Assembly (NCBI GenBank): GCA_021234155.1
Contig: JAJEKV010000005.1
Coordinates: forward strand, 22,767,584-22,831,583
Length of the DNA stretch: 64,000 bases
DNA from: Isoetes taiwanensis
Lineage: Eukaryota > Streptophyta > Lycopodiopsida > Isoetales > Isoetaceae
Direction: 5' to 3'
Shown piece by piece: positions 54,338 through 64,000 of the stretch. Every line of letters begins with the position of its first letter. Position 1 is the stretch's first letter. Position numbers and translations under genes: made by a program. A model generated the notes under the pieces. That model was given only the letters and a program-made list of their open reading frames with translations, searched no databases and had not been told where the DNA came from.

Positions 54338-55229
54338 CATAACTTGGAGGTTCCACTATTCCTTCAACATTTAATATTTTTTAATTTCCCTTACTTTCAC
54401 CATACTTCACAACCCTTTATTTTTATTTTTTTTCATTCCTCTCTCTGCTTTTCTACGGCGTGGCTTGGCGCGATCTTGGTTTAGTTGAATTAGGGCATCC
54501 ATTTTTTCTACAGTGTCCGTTTATGGAGCTGTCCCTAGGCAGATCGACCCTTCTCCATCTCTCGATTTTCTTACAGGTTAAATCTTTTCAAGAGACAACG
54601 GTTTTGGCAAATGGAGATGCAGAGGTCCTGGGGATGAAAATGGATCAACCGATTTAGGGTATGGCGTAAAAAAGGGATGCATCAATGGCGGATGATTAGG
54701 GCTTCGGATTTCTTAGGCGGTGTCTTCATGGGCTATGGCAAAGATGTATATCATTAGAATCAAGCGGAAGGGCCAATTTTTCTTTGCGGGGATTAAACAC
54801 GGATCATAGGCGGGGCTTGGCAATTCTTTTCTTTAAAAACATAGAGACAAGGAAGGACCGGAATATGGTTTTTTCCTTTGCGGTATATGGCGAGAACAGA
54901 TAGATAGATGAAGACAAGGCAAGGTCAATTTGTAGATTTTCAGAAAACGGTAAGCCAATATCAAAGAGGAATTTACGAGGCTAGCTTTAGTTGGCTTCCT
55001 TCAATCAAATCAACAAGAATATGTAAATCTGTTTTACTTTTATTGCTTCCATTCTTATTGTGCTGGCCAGTCAAAACAAGAAAGAAAGCAGAATGTAAAT
55101 ACCTCTGAATTTGCATCCAAATTTTAGTTGTTCTCTGTTCTCTGTTCTTTGCCATTCTTCTAATGCAGATACGAGAAAATGAAGTAATTCTTCGAAAGAA
55201 ACATATCATGCTAATAGAATGCTGCTACT

Positions 55230-55245
55230 CCCGGCAAACGCACCA
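55230..55245 (-). other. Primer binding site of non-autonomous element
   Basis: On the minus strand TGGTGCGTTTGCCGGG starts five bases inside the LTR at 55251. It begins TGG, complementary to a tRNA CCA end, but the primer tRNA is not the usual initiator Met. The same sequence follows the middle LTR. Confidence 0.6.
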
Positions 55246-55250
55246 CTTCA

Positions 55251-55807
55251 TGTAATCCAACAGAAAGAAAAGACCAAAGCAGCTTGCAAAATATATGCAA
55301 TGGATTGCATCCCATTCTACTAGCAAGAAATCAAGCAAACTTCTGAAGATGAATAATCACATACAAATCACATACTCTTAAATCAGGAGGTTCATCCTCA
55401 TCATTTTCATTTATTTCTTCCATGGAAGATGCACTCTACAATAGATAATCTCCTTCCAAGAGCAAGAGTGAGAGAGAGAGAGAATGAGGAGACGTACCCC
55501 TCCTCTTAAACTTACACAACAAATCTCAGCCCTTCATCTTTGAACAATCTCCACCATTAGATCTCCAATAACTTACATGTCTCCTAGGATTGCGCCACCT
55601 CACCCCCATGCTTTAACCATTGAAAAGGACTTTTATACACCTTCAAGTCCATAAGTTCAACTTCAATACATCATAAATGCTTCATCCCCAATATTTTCAC
55701 ATTTTTTACATTTTCTCCATATTACACCCATATTATTCTCCATTTTTGCACACATTTCACCAATTTAAGCACATCATGCACAAATAGTCAAGATAAATCA
55801 CACAACA
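55251..55807 (-). repeat. 5' LTR of non-autonomous element
   Basis: 557 bp, on the minus strand TGTTGTGTG…GGATTACA, followed on the plus strand by CCACT at 55808-55812. Confidence 0.9.
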
Positions 55808-55812
55808 CCACT

Positions 55813-56902
55813 TGGCTAAACTCGATTGGCTAAGGGGAGACTGCTACTTGAGGAATTATTTCCATTAGGGCAAGCTTCCCCAATCCTTCCCAAATTAATT
55901 AGTAAAGTTGAGGAGGGGAGGAGCAGCTCTTATACACCAAGAAGATGGATACACCTTGTGACAATTGCTCCAGCCAAGAAATCAGTAAGTGAGCTAAATA
56001 TATTTTCTTAGATAGAAATTGACCTTTTGGTAGATGGATGTTAAATCTCATGTTGATTTTTAGTTATGAAGTTATGGGTGGATGTATGGTATTTCAGTTC
56101 ACCTCTTGTGCTTGAAAATGGGGTAGAGACCTAAAGGCTAGTAGGATGTACAGATGTTCCTAGCTAGACTTCCCATAAATCCCAATCTATACGACATGTG
56201 TATAAATCCCATCTAGTTGTGATGTTATGTGTTGATTGAGCTCCAACCAACAGGTGCAATGGAGATGTGGAGGTAGAGCCTTGCTGAGGTGGCTACTGGG
56301 GCTCTTATAGTATACTAGACTTATAGTCGGTTACCATGTGCGGGTTGGGTATGCATCTAACAACCCCCGAAGTTGCGCGGTGCCATCCCGCTCGATAGGT
56401 TTGCAGGTGTCATCTTGGTCTATAATTTGGGGGGTTAAAGTCAGGTACGGACGTGCGTCGACATGATCCTTTAGCCATCTACAGAACCATCGTGCTTCTG
56501 CCTCATTGGACTGGGGAGATACAACCTGGAATATTTCCATAAAGTGACTCCATAAAATTACGTCTTTATGGAAGGCGACAATCATGCCACAACATGTTTT
56601 AGTTTATCTACAAAATGTGCACGGGGAGGCGATGAAGTGGACTATCGTAGCCAATGTTCTATTCACAATCTTCTTTATGTGATTTTTTATTATTTGATTT
56701 AGTTCCACATTTCCTTCCTATTGGGATTCTTTGATATGTTCATTTATATAAAAACAAATTGGCAACGTGCCAAAATGGTTGAGCTTAGTTTACATCATCA
56801 GACTTGCATTAAAATTGGGAAGCTGGACATGTTTCTTGCGTACTCAACAATGATGTCTGAAAATCTTATTCTTTTCTCTTAGAATTGAGGCAGCCCAGTT
56901 TT
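55813..56902. other. Diverged chromovirus LTR remnant and flank
   Basis: About 56110-56650 follows the layout of the chromovirus LTRs in words such as GGGTAGAGACCTAAAGG, GGGGAGATACAACC and AAAATGTGCACGGGGAGG…AAGTGGACTA, with much divergence. No LTR ends or coding sequence were found. The rest (55813-56100, 56650-56902) is unassigned. Confidence 0.5.
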
Positions 56903-58499
56903 TGTGACGTTCCAGCATAATATACGCCCCAATACGTATATTATATCAAGACGTCCGTCACGTTACATGTCACAAGTGACATGTACTTGAGAAATAGGAC
57001 AACGTTGCACCTAGGAGCTAAAGGTTGCACCTAGGGGGCAACCTTGGATGTTGGGTATGTAATTAAACATACACAACAAAAGGTTCCTTGTTCATCCATT
57101 TCCAAATGGCCTAAAGCCATTTGCCCATGTGGATGCCCTAACCTAGATAGGGTCTATATAAGGGCTAAAACCCTAGACCCTAGCTCTCCTTTCACTTTGC
57201 CAATTAGGGTTTTCTAGAGCTTCCTTTCCTCTTTCGCAATTAGGGCTTTCTGGGCCAATTCGCCAAGGTAAGGCTCGAAATCGCATTGCCGGGGCTCGAA
57301 AAGTCGGATTTACTGTGAGTTCTTGAGTAGCGGTTTGTCTTCGGCAAGATCGGGAGCATGGGCGCTTCCAAGGATCGGGAGCAAGCCAAGGAGCAGGTAT
57401 CTAGTTGTTCATTGTGCAAAACCGCCTTTAGGCATGGCAATATGATGATTTAGTATGTTAGATCATCTCTGGAAGCCTGTAGATCCCTAGATCTGAGACT
57501 CTAAATCGAATGAACCTAACATTGGATGTTAAGTAGATAGATTGATATGATTCTCTATCTACGTTACGTGATATTGCATGTATTCCCACTCTGTGATCTC
57601 CTTGTTGTGGGAAGGGGGTAGAGACCTAAAGGTCGTGTGGAAGATGCTCCTAGCATAGCACCTTAGTTCCCCACGTAAATGCGGCCCGTACGAGCCCACC
57701 TGGCTGTGGGTGAAGGGGCAAGGCCGGTTGATAAGGAGGAACTTGTCTCATCAGCGGATGACCCCTCCGGTAGTAAAGCCTATCGGGGGTCTTTCTTGGC
57801 TAGGCTTAATGGCTTGCCACCCAGTGTGGGCAAGGCATGAGCTCGACACTCGTGGGGTGGTGGATATGACCTTCCGGTGAGTTCAAGTCCGAATAAGGGC
57901 AAAGGCCCTCTAGCGCGCTGGACATGAGCATGGATACCTCGGAGGAGAGGAAGCTCTCTTCCCGCCTCATCGGGGTTGGGGAGATGCAACCCGGCAGTAG
58001 CCCCTCGGCTATTCACCCGCAAGAAGCTACGGCCAAGTCCCAACACTTTTCAGCCTACTCTGCAAAGTGTGCACGGGAGGGGCGGATGGAGTGGACTACC
58101 CTAAGCCATGTTCTATGCCAGCCAAATCCATTGCCATGAATTCTGTCTGCAATGAACTCTGGAGGCCCTAGCCGTCAGTCATCCCCCTTGAGTCTGAGCC
58201 CTGGGTAGGACCTTCCCTTTGTATTATTGTTATGAAGGTATTGCTGACTCTGTGATGTTGCTATTGTTATGGTGATTATGTTGTATATTATTAGTTGTGC
58301 TCACGTTTGTTTGTTACGGCTTCGCAGAGATAGGTCGATCCGATGGAAGACGGATGAATGACACATCCACTCTTCCCTTGCTGGCTCTGCCCCCATGGGA
58401 GTGGAGTCAGGTGGATGGCCCCTGTCAGGCAGCTGCCAGGGGGAATGCTCCTCCTTCGAGTACGATGCGGGCATCGTATAAGGAGTAGGGGACGTCACA
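56903..58499 (+). repeat. 5' LTR of second chromovirus
   Basis: 1,597 bp, TGTGACGTTCCAGCATAA to GGGGACGTCACA, the same terminal 8 bases as the nested element. Inverted repeats lie just inside both ends: ATAATATACG…CGTATATTAT (56917-56944) and TACGATGC…GCATCGTA (58461-58478). The downstream part (for example 58047-58200) is close to the nested element's LTR; the upstream half is much more diverged. Confidence 0.92.
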
Positions 58500-58500
58500 G

Positions 58501-58512
58501 TGGTATCAGAGC
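58501..58512 (+). other. Primer binding site (initiator Met-tRNA)
   Basis: TGGTATCAGAGC, two bases after the LTR end. Confidence 0.95.
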
Positions 58513-58708
58513 ATGATCTTGGCATCCAAGATCGAGCACTGGCCATTTTCCCTTTAGGACTAACAGTAGATTCGAGTCTTGGGGTATAGCCACCCAAGCA
58601 AGAGCTTCGAGCAATTGGGAAAATTTCCAATTTTGGGTAGATTTTAGCTCCATGATAGATTGCTAGTGAAGTGTAGCATCTTTCCCAACCTAAATTGCCA
58701 AAAATAGG

Positions 58709-58776
58709 CCACCCCTCCGAGTCGCCCGGCACCATTCATTAAAAGCAAGAACCGCCCAAGCGCCTTGTGTGAGTGG
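58709..58776. repeat. Palindrome Q1
   Basis: Left CCACCCCTCCGAGTCGCCC, right GCGCCTTGTGTGAGTGG. Arms are imperfect. It is one of five related palindromes in this element. Confidence 0.75.
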
Positions 58777-58921
58777 TTGACCTCCTCAGATTGACCTAGT
58801 TAGGTGTCCCAATTAATTAAGATAATGGTGTAGTTTGGCTTATTCCCTTAGTTCTGGATAGGTTTGTATATTATAACACTAAGAAACTCCCTGTAAATTG
58901 TAAAATAGCCTCGGAAACAGT

Positions 58922-58995
58922 CGACCCCTCACAGAGTGCGCCCAGCACCATTCGGTTGGTAATCCGATCTGGCCCAGGCGCACTGTGTGAGTGGT
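58922..58995. repeat. Palindrome Q2
   Basis: Left CGACCCCTCACAGAGTGCGCC, right GGCGCACTGTGTGAGTGG, with inner ATTCGG and CCGAT. It lies about 110 bp before the TATA box of the H3-like gene. Confidence 0.82.
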
Positions 58996-59106
58996 GGGTG
59001 TTTTGGAGTATGGTGAGCCCAAATGAATGCCTCGTACCTTCGCTAATGCCCTAGTTGTTTTTTTCCCCATATGAATTGCAGGTCCCAACCCTAAATTCCA
59101 CCTCCC

Positions 59107-59115
59107 TATAAATAC
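59107..59115 (+). promoter_or_regulatory. TATA box of the second H3-like gene
   Basis: TATAAATAC, 109 bp before ATG 59216, the same spacing as in the nested element. TTAGGGTT, a telo-box-like word, follows closely. Confidence 0.68.
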
Positions 59116-59215
59116 AAAATTAGGGTTCCCATTTTACCCCCACCTTTCCCGAGAACAAATACTCTTCAAGAAGACGATCTTCAGCGCCAAAGCTCGAAAC
59201 CCGACAAACAAAAGC

Positions 59216-60463
59216 ATGGCACGGACGAAAAACAGATCGCCTCAAGCAAGGTTATGCCACCCGTTATGTGAGCCGAGAGCAGCCGTCCGACGTAAGGCGT
59301 ATACGGAGGCAAGTGCACATCGGGAAGAGGAGGCACCGCTTGAAATCCACCTAACCCTAACCCCCTCAAGAGCGCAGGAACAGTATCTGAGAACCTTGAT
59401 CGAGGCTGACGCTGCGGGGCGACGCTACGCAAGGAGCCGCGAGGGAGTCGGGCTGAGGAGATCTTCGGGATAATGAAGAACCACAAAGCCAGGAACCGAA
59501 GAAGAAGAAGAGGGAAAGAGAAGAAGGCGAAGCCGAGGGAAATCCAAGGCTGAGCGCTCGGAGGGAAAAAGAAGAGCTAAGAAAGAGGAGGGAGGAGAAG
59601 GAACAGAAGAGGGAAGAGAGGAGGAAGCGAGGAGTGAGAGGGTGAGAGCAAGAGAAGGGTAAGGACCCGGCGCCTACGGAGAAGCCGAAGAAGAAGAAGA
59701 CACCGGGCCGCATACAAGAACTATACAAAAGAGCCGGATCCCGAAAGCCCCCATCCTCAACCCCTCGACCAACCCGAGGAGGGAGCCGGAGGACACGAAC
59801 CAGAGAAACTTCGGCCCTTCAAACCCACACGGAGGAAGAAGACCTCAGCCAATGCAACGCCTCTTATCCTAAATGGCCGTCAGCCAAGCACCCCAAATGA
59901 TGTAAAGACTAAGAAACCAAGGCCGTTAGAGGGAGTCCACGCGCTTGAAGCCGGACTTGCGCATCGAAGGAGCTAAAGGAGTATACCGCGACATGAAAAT
60001 GTACATGAAGAAATACCCCAAATACTACTAAGAACACAGAGTGAAGACCATTGAGGGGAGGGGTCGGCCACGGAAGAACAACACGTTGAAGAGGCCACGG
60101 AACAGCCAACCCCTCAGAAGCTAGGATGAAAAAGACCGGCGGACTCAAAATTCAGCGAGGGCGCCCAAGAAATCAAGCACTTCAGCAGAGCTATGGCTTC
60201 CTCATTCCCGGCCCCTTTGCACGTTTAATCCAGGAGATTTTGCGGGGAGTTCGACCCATCCAAGCGGGTCACGGACGACATGTTGCTCGCCTTTGCGAGG
60301 GGCGTCGGGCGCAACATCGTACACTACCCCGAGACTACATTGCGTGTGCTCAACACGCTAAGAGAGTGACTTGCATGCCCAAGGATATTAGACTAGCTCG
60401 GTTTATTAAGAAGGAGGGCCCCCGAACTATTGTAAATGACCTTTTCTTTGGTATAAGTCTATA
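59216..60463 (+). pseudogene. Histone H3/CENH3-like accessory protein, second copy (several frameshifts)
   Basis: The product begins MARTKNRSPQAR; the M-A-R-T-K start is that of H3 and of plant CENH3. After a stop at 59470 the charged coiled-coil region continues in another frame (PKKKKRERE, REKEELRKRREEKEQKREER). YPKW and YY-EHRVKTIEG near 59870 and 60030 match YPTW and YYQEHRVRTIEG in the first copy. The histone fold spans about 60150-60425 in changing frames: EIKHF, SYGFLIPGPFARLIQEI, RVTDDMLLAF and QHAKRVTCMPKDIRLARFIK. HAKRVT-MPKDI-LAR is the H3 alpha 3 signature. The fold is clearly homologous to the first copy, so the gene was present in their common ancestor. Confidence 0.85.
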
Positions 60464-60563
60464 ATTTTGATAAATAAATAAGTCGAATCGAGTTTAAATA
60501 GGGTGTATTGCGAATTCTACATTTAGAAATAGCAAAATTTGGAACAAACCAGGCATTTTGATC

Positions 60564-60634
60564 CCACCCCTCACGAGTGCGCCCGCCCATTAGGTTTGCA
60601 AGCCGATCCCCACCTGGCGCCTTTGTGTGAGTGG
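60564..60634. repeat. Palindrome Q3
   Basis: Left CCACCCCTCACGAGTGCGCCC, right GGCGCCTTTGTGTGAGTGG. It follows the H3-like gene and precedes ORF2. Confidence 0.82.
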
Positions 60635-60762
60635 TTAACATGGTTTGGTGCCAAATCTTGCCTAAATGCGAAAGTAGCTATACTATTAGACCCTAACTCA
60701 TCCTAGTTAGTAGGAATTGACCCCTAATGCTTGCCCAAATTGGCCAGGGGTCAAATGGAGCT

Positions 60763-60833
60763 CCACCCCTCACGGAGTGCCCCAACCAGTTCGGTTTGCA
60801 AGCCGATCCCACCTGGCGCCTTTGTGTGAGTGG
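60763..60833. repeat. Palindrome Q4
   Basis: Left CCACCCCTCACGGAGTGCCCC, right GGCGCCTTTGTGTGAGTGG, inner TTCGGTTTGCAAGCCGA. Confidence 0.85.
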
Positions 60834-60961
60834 TCAACCCCAAACTCCACCACAACTTGCCCAAATAAAGGCGTAAAAGGCTCAATCCTATCTATCTCGA
60901 TGAGATATCGGGGATTATGTCTTTAGTTCTCTAGTTTAGCATCATTAGTGACCTAAGCGGT

Positions 60962-61033
60962 CCACCCCTCCGAGTGCGCCCAACCCATTCGGTTTGCAAA
61001 CCGTCCCACCACCGGCGCCTTGTGTGTGAGTGG
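60962..61033. repeat. Palindrome Q5
   Basis: Left CCACCCCTCCGAGTGCGCCC, right GGCGCCTTGTGTGTGAGTGG, inner TTCGGTTTGCAAACCG. It lies about 165 bp before the ORF2 TATA box. Confidence 0.82.
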
Positions 61034-61198
61034 TCTCATCGAATTGATCCAAGTTGTCCTTAGGCGAACCAAAATCATTGCTTAGGGACCCTTAGGAGCA
61101 TTTCCAAGCTCGGTTAGCCTATAAATCATACCTCTAGACCTCGAGAAAAGTCGAGGGAATTGTAAACCTAAAATTTTTCCCAAAATTAGGGTTTTGCC

Positions 61199-61207
61199 TA
61201 TAAAGGG
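61199..61207 (+). promoter_or_regulatory. TATA box and telo-box of second ORF2
   Basis: TATAAAGGG at 116 bp before ATG 61315, preceded by TTAGGGTTT (about 61187-61195), matching the arrangement at 9988-10015. Confidence 0.6.
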
Positions 61208-61314
61208 AACCCAAGTGTCATTTGCACCTTCCAACCTCGCTCTCTTGCTCCAAGCCGATTTCTCGATCCTTAGGGGGCTTACGCATGATCTGTCATCCCG
61301 GCTCCTCGGTGCTC

Positions 61315-62847
61315 ATGGCCACTTCTTCATTCAAAGCGATGATGGGTATACGCCCACGGCTCATCTTGCGGTGAAGGCGACATCGAATCGTCTTCGGTGT
61401 CTTCGAAGGAACTTGACATTGAGGCCACCATCAACGCCACTCCCTTCTACCGAGAACATCATGTCTGAGTTCCATGCCAAGATAGGACCCTTTACGGGTA
61501 GAACTCCCACCTTGTGTAGGGTATTTTGCACATAACACCGCCCTCAAGTCAGCCACCGCAAGATATCCCAAATGTAGATAAGTACTTAGAGAATAAAAGC
61601 GGTCCGCCTTCCCAACTACATGTCCATCTCTGTCATCAATAGGAGGAGGTACTTCTCCTATCAAAGAAGTGTAGCCATCTTTCTATCTCTTGGGGGTCAA
61701 ACCCGGATAGGGGAACCCTCGGTCTTGACCTTTAGAAGTTGAACCCATAGCCATGGCGCAGCAGGGAGGAAGCGGATGCGACTTCGAAAGTAATGAGCGA
61801 AGAAGAGGAGGAGGATGAATCTGAATGGAGACCCCGAAGACTTGGATCTAGAACGGGAGAGGCGTAAGCGAGCAGCCAGATCAAAGCTTGAAGAGGGATC
61901 TACGAGCAACAAGAAACCCCACCACTTTCCGGGCGGGGGCATTACAAGCTTGACGCCGTGTTCATAGCGGTGAGGCATATCTAACCCTTCCACGACATCA
62001 AGAATCTTCCCGCGGTTAATGGCGGGCAGAGGCCTTAGGGTGGATGAGATTTTATACCTTCTAATGCATAAAGAGCCGATCTGGCGACTTCATCGATCGA
62101 GAAGCCGGAGACTTCCCTATCGGCATAAGAGAAGCCAAGACCTTCACCGTGAGACATCATCGAGATATAGAGGCTTATGCGGGCATCGGGCGGATGATGG
62201 CAAAAACGGAATTTCGGAGGAGGAGTTCATGGCAATTCGGGGAACAAATGGGCATCAAAGGCAAGTCCACATCGGCATTATTACCGAAGCTCGTCAACAC
62301 CCATCCCGAAGCGGCATGGAGGCGATTATCAACCTAAGGAGGCTGGTGCACCAAGACTTGAAGAGCTAGAGGAGATACCAGTGGATGACTTGGCGGGAAG
62401 GCAAGGGGCAACTTCCTCGTCTGCCCAGAAAAGCGAGGGCATGATAAAGCGCTTCCGGATACTACTGCCGTTCTTCTTCGGGCCGGAAGAATAAGCGGTT
62501 ATTCACCGCCAATTTAGCCCAAGAGGTGAAGAAGGGGTCTTTATGCTTAAGCCCTCTCGGGGTTTGGACACCATGCGATTACCTCCAAACATCGACCATG
62601 TTGTCACGATCAAGAGAGCGATTGCATTGACCATCTTCGACTTCGCCATCCCTTATAGGCGGCGAGGCGCATTGGCGATGGCAGTACCGTATACATCGGA
62701 TAGGAGAATTCAAGACATGGAGGCCCGTACTCTCAGGGGCGTCAACAAATATCCTCGGGAACTTAACTTGAGGATCATTAGAGTGCGGCCCAAGTGAAGA
62801 AATTTTTGGAGGACCACCACGATTACCTCAAGAAGTTTGAAGAGTAA
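61315..62847 (+). pseudogene. Accessory ORF2, second copy (unidentified, many frameshifts)
   Basis: It starts MATSSFKAMMG. Conserved blocks shared with 10128-11744, read in changing frames, are SSKELDIEATINAT (first copy FRKEIDVQATLHAT), SEFHAKIG, DIPNVDKYLENK, GITSLTP, DFIDREAGDFPIG, AVIHRQFSPRGEEGVFML, FDFAIPYRRRG, YTSDRR and AQVKKFLEDH with the stop at 62845-62847. The product remains unidentified. The conserved blocks and equal overall length show that both elements inherited it. Confidence 0.68.
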
Positions 62848-62990
62848 AAGTTTATTAATTTGCATGTAAAAGCTTATTATATATGAATATAATATATATC
62901 TCTTTTGTATATAATTGCTCCCTCAAATTGTATAAACAAGTAAAACAACGTAACACACAAAACAAGAACTAATGATCGAGAATGTACTCT
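62848..62990. other. AT-rich spacer before second gag
   Basis: Runs of TATATATGAATATAATATATATC lie at about 62875-62905, parallel to 11765-11800 in the nested element. Confidence 0.45.
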
Positions 62991-62991
62991 A

Positions 62992-64000
62992 ATGTGCATG
63001 CGGCTAGAGTACCTAGAAACCTTGATGAACACAGCAGCGAGAACAAGGGCGTACCCCACCAAGGCGCTTCCGGTAGAATTTCGCCGAATTCGATGCGGTA
63101 ACACCGAGGAGGAGCTATCCCCAAATCAGATCGACATCCACGACATAAGGGCATTGCTAGCGAGGCAGCAGCCCAGATGGGAGGACAGGGACGCATGTGC
63201 CCTTGCTTGGAAATGCCGGTGGCGAGCGCTGCAAACGAAGGAAGAGAAGCGGAAGGAGAAGATCTCCCAGCTCCGGGATCCTCAAGCTCCGGATCGATAT
63301 CTGACTTCTTCGGCATCGGAAGAGCAGGAAGAAGAGGCACGAGGTCGCCGCGGCGGATCCAAACCGTGGCGAGGGATAGATCACGGTGATTACACGAAGA
63401 AAAGTTGACTCGCCCTTAGTAATGTGTGGAAAGCCGTAAAGTTAGAGCAGTTTTGTGGAAAACGATCCGGAATGGAAGCGAGGCATGGCTGGATGAGATG
63501 AGTGAGTATGGCAACGCCTATGGCATGAAAAATAAAGACAAAGGCGTGGTAGCAACAATGAACCTCAAGGGTGCAGCCAATTTGGTGGAAGGGGTATGCC
63601 AAAGCACATGGGCTGAGTAGGGACAGTTGCAAATTCAGGAAGTTTGCCAAGGCGTTCAAACATCATTATGTACCAAGAGAACATAAGTGCAACATGATGC
63701 AGCAGTTTTATAGGCTGCAACAGGCAACAAATCGATCGAAATACGGAGGAATTCATGAGACTAAGGCTTTATGTGCCAAAGTTGAGTGAAAAGCATGCGG
63801 TGGAAGGCTATATTGAAGGCTTGAACGATGAGATCCGGGCTTAAGCTTGTAAGGGCAATAAAACCGAAGTCCGTGGTCGAGGCAGAAGCAAAGGCCATAA
63901 GTTTGCAAGGAACAGGTCCACAAGAGCGGGCTTCAAAGGCGGCAATATTTCGAGGATAAGGAAGAGCACGGGGGCTATAGCCCAAAGGCGGCAAGCCCGT
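62992..64000 (+). pseudogene. gag: gag of second chromovirus (partial, window edge)
   Basis: The N-terminal part (62992-63408) is low-similarity and Arg/Glu-rich. The gag core follows at about 63465-63600 with SEAWLDEMSEYGNAYGM and NLKGAANLVEGVCQ, then in the next frames FRKFAKAFKHHYVPREHK, MMQQFYRLQQ and EFMRLRLYVPKLSEKHAVE. Here MRLRLYVPKLSEK is in one frame, which shows that the nested copy lost two bases at this point. The sequence is cut by the window end. Confidence 0.8.

Larger units (their letters stand above)
49458..55807 (-). mobile_element. Non-autonomous LTR element in LTR-internal-LTR-internal-LTR form
   Basis: Three copies of a roughly 557-bp LTR (49458-50014, 51527 to about 52000, 55251-55807) alternate with two copies of an internal region (50080-51526 and 53779-55250), with a 349-bp tandem array placed between the middle LTR and the second internal copy. 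The outer LTRs have TGT…ACA ends and the whole is flanked by CCACT (49453-49457 and 55808-55812). A primer site and a purine tract on the minus strand set the orientation. No gag or pol is present, so it must have relied on proteins from another element (TRIM/LARD class). The five-part form suggests recombination between LTRs after or during insertion. Confidence 0.88.
56903..64000 (+). mobile_element. Second chromovirus with the same accessory genes (5' half; runs off right edge)
   Basis: The 5' LTR, primer site, palindromes, H3-like gene, ORF2 and the first part of gag are present in the same order as in the nested element at 5868-19623. Sequence has diverged strongly outside coding blocks. 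The 3' part is beyond the window. Frequent small indels break every gene. Confidence 0.9.

Overview
The window looks like a gene-poor, repeat-rich stretch of a large land-plant genome. The evidence is one spliced plant-type alcohol dehydrogenase, nested Ty3/gypsy LTR retrotransposons including a chromodomain-bearing one, LINEs, and plant-style introns and TATA boxes. The LINE type and transposon mix make a fern or other seed-free plant my best guess, but that is inference. I see no bacterial operons, rRNA genes, intact tRNA genes or CRISPR arrays.

Layout. (1) 1-1501: first two exons of a zinc alcohol dehydrogenase on the minus strand, running off the left edge. (2) 3006-25806: an old Ty3/gypsy element (gag, protease, an extra RNase H, RT, degenerate RNase H, integrase). 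Its gag gene is split by a second, complete LTR element at 5868-19623, with 8-bp terminal inverted repeats and a CATTT target duplication. (3) 26059-28914: a broken minus-strand gene resembling DUF7869-type, RNase-H-fold proteins, abutted by a 5'-truncated LINE (28915-30720). (4) 31.1-42.0 kb: a tandemly duplicated 3-kb unit leading into a decayed multi-exon gene with a ParB/DGQHR-like domain; its introns are studded with small GCGCC/GGCGC palindromes. (5) 42.1-48.06 kb: a second, broken LINE with two insertions. (6) 49458-55807: a non-autonomous minus-strand LTR element arranged LTR-internal-LTR-internal-LTR, carrying a 349-bp tandem array and flanked by CCACT target duplications. (7) 56903-64000: the 5' half of a second chromovirus related to the nested one.

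The most unusual content is in the two chromoviruses. Upstream of gag each carries an accessory gene whose product begins like histone H3 (M-A-[R/W]-T-K) and ends in a recognisable H3/CENH3-like histone fold, joined by a long charged linker. Behind it each carries a second conserved accessory gene that I cannot identify. Each accessory gene has its own TATA box about 100-120 bp before its ATG and a group of about 70-bp palindromes further upstream. The palindromes share a CTCACAC...GCGCC core between the two elements although most of their sequence has diverged. The same domain order, promoter layout and hairpin positions in two divergent elements suggest an inherited system rather than chance capture. 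Both copies are now broken by frameshifts.

The copies within several repeats differ mainly at CG versus CAG/CTG positions. This may be a sequencing or consensus artefact in methylated DNA, so individual frameshifts should be treated with caution.
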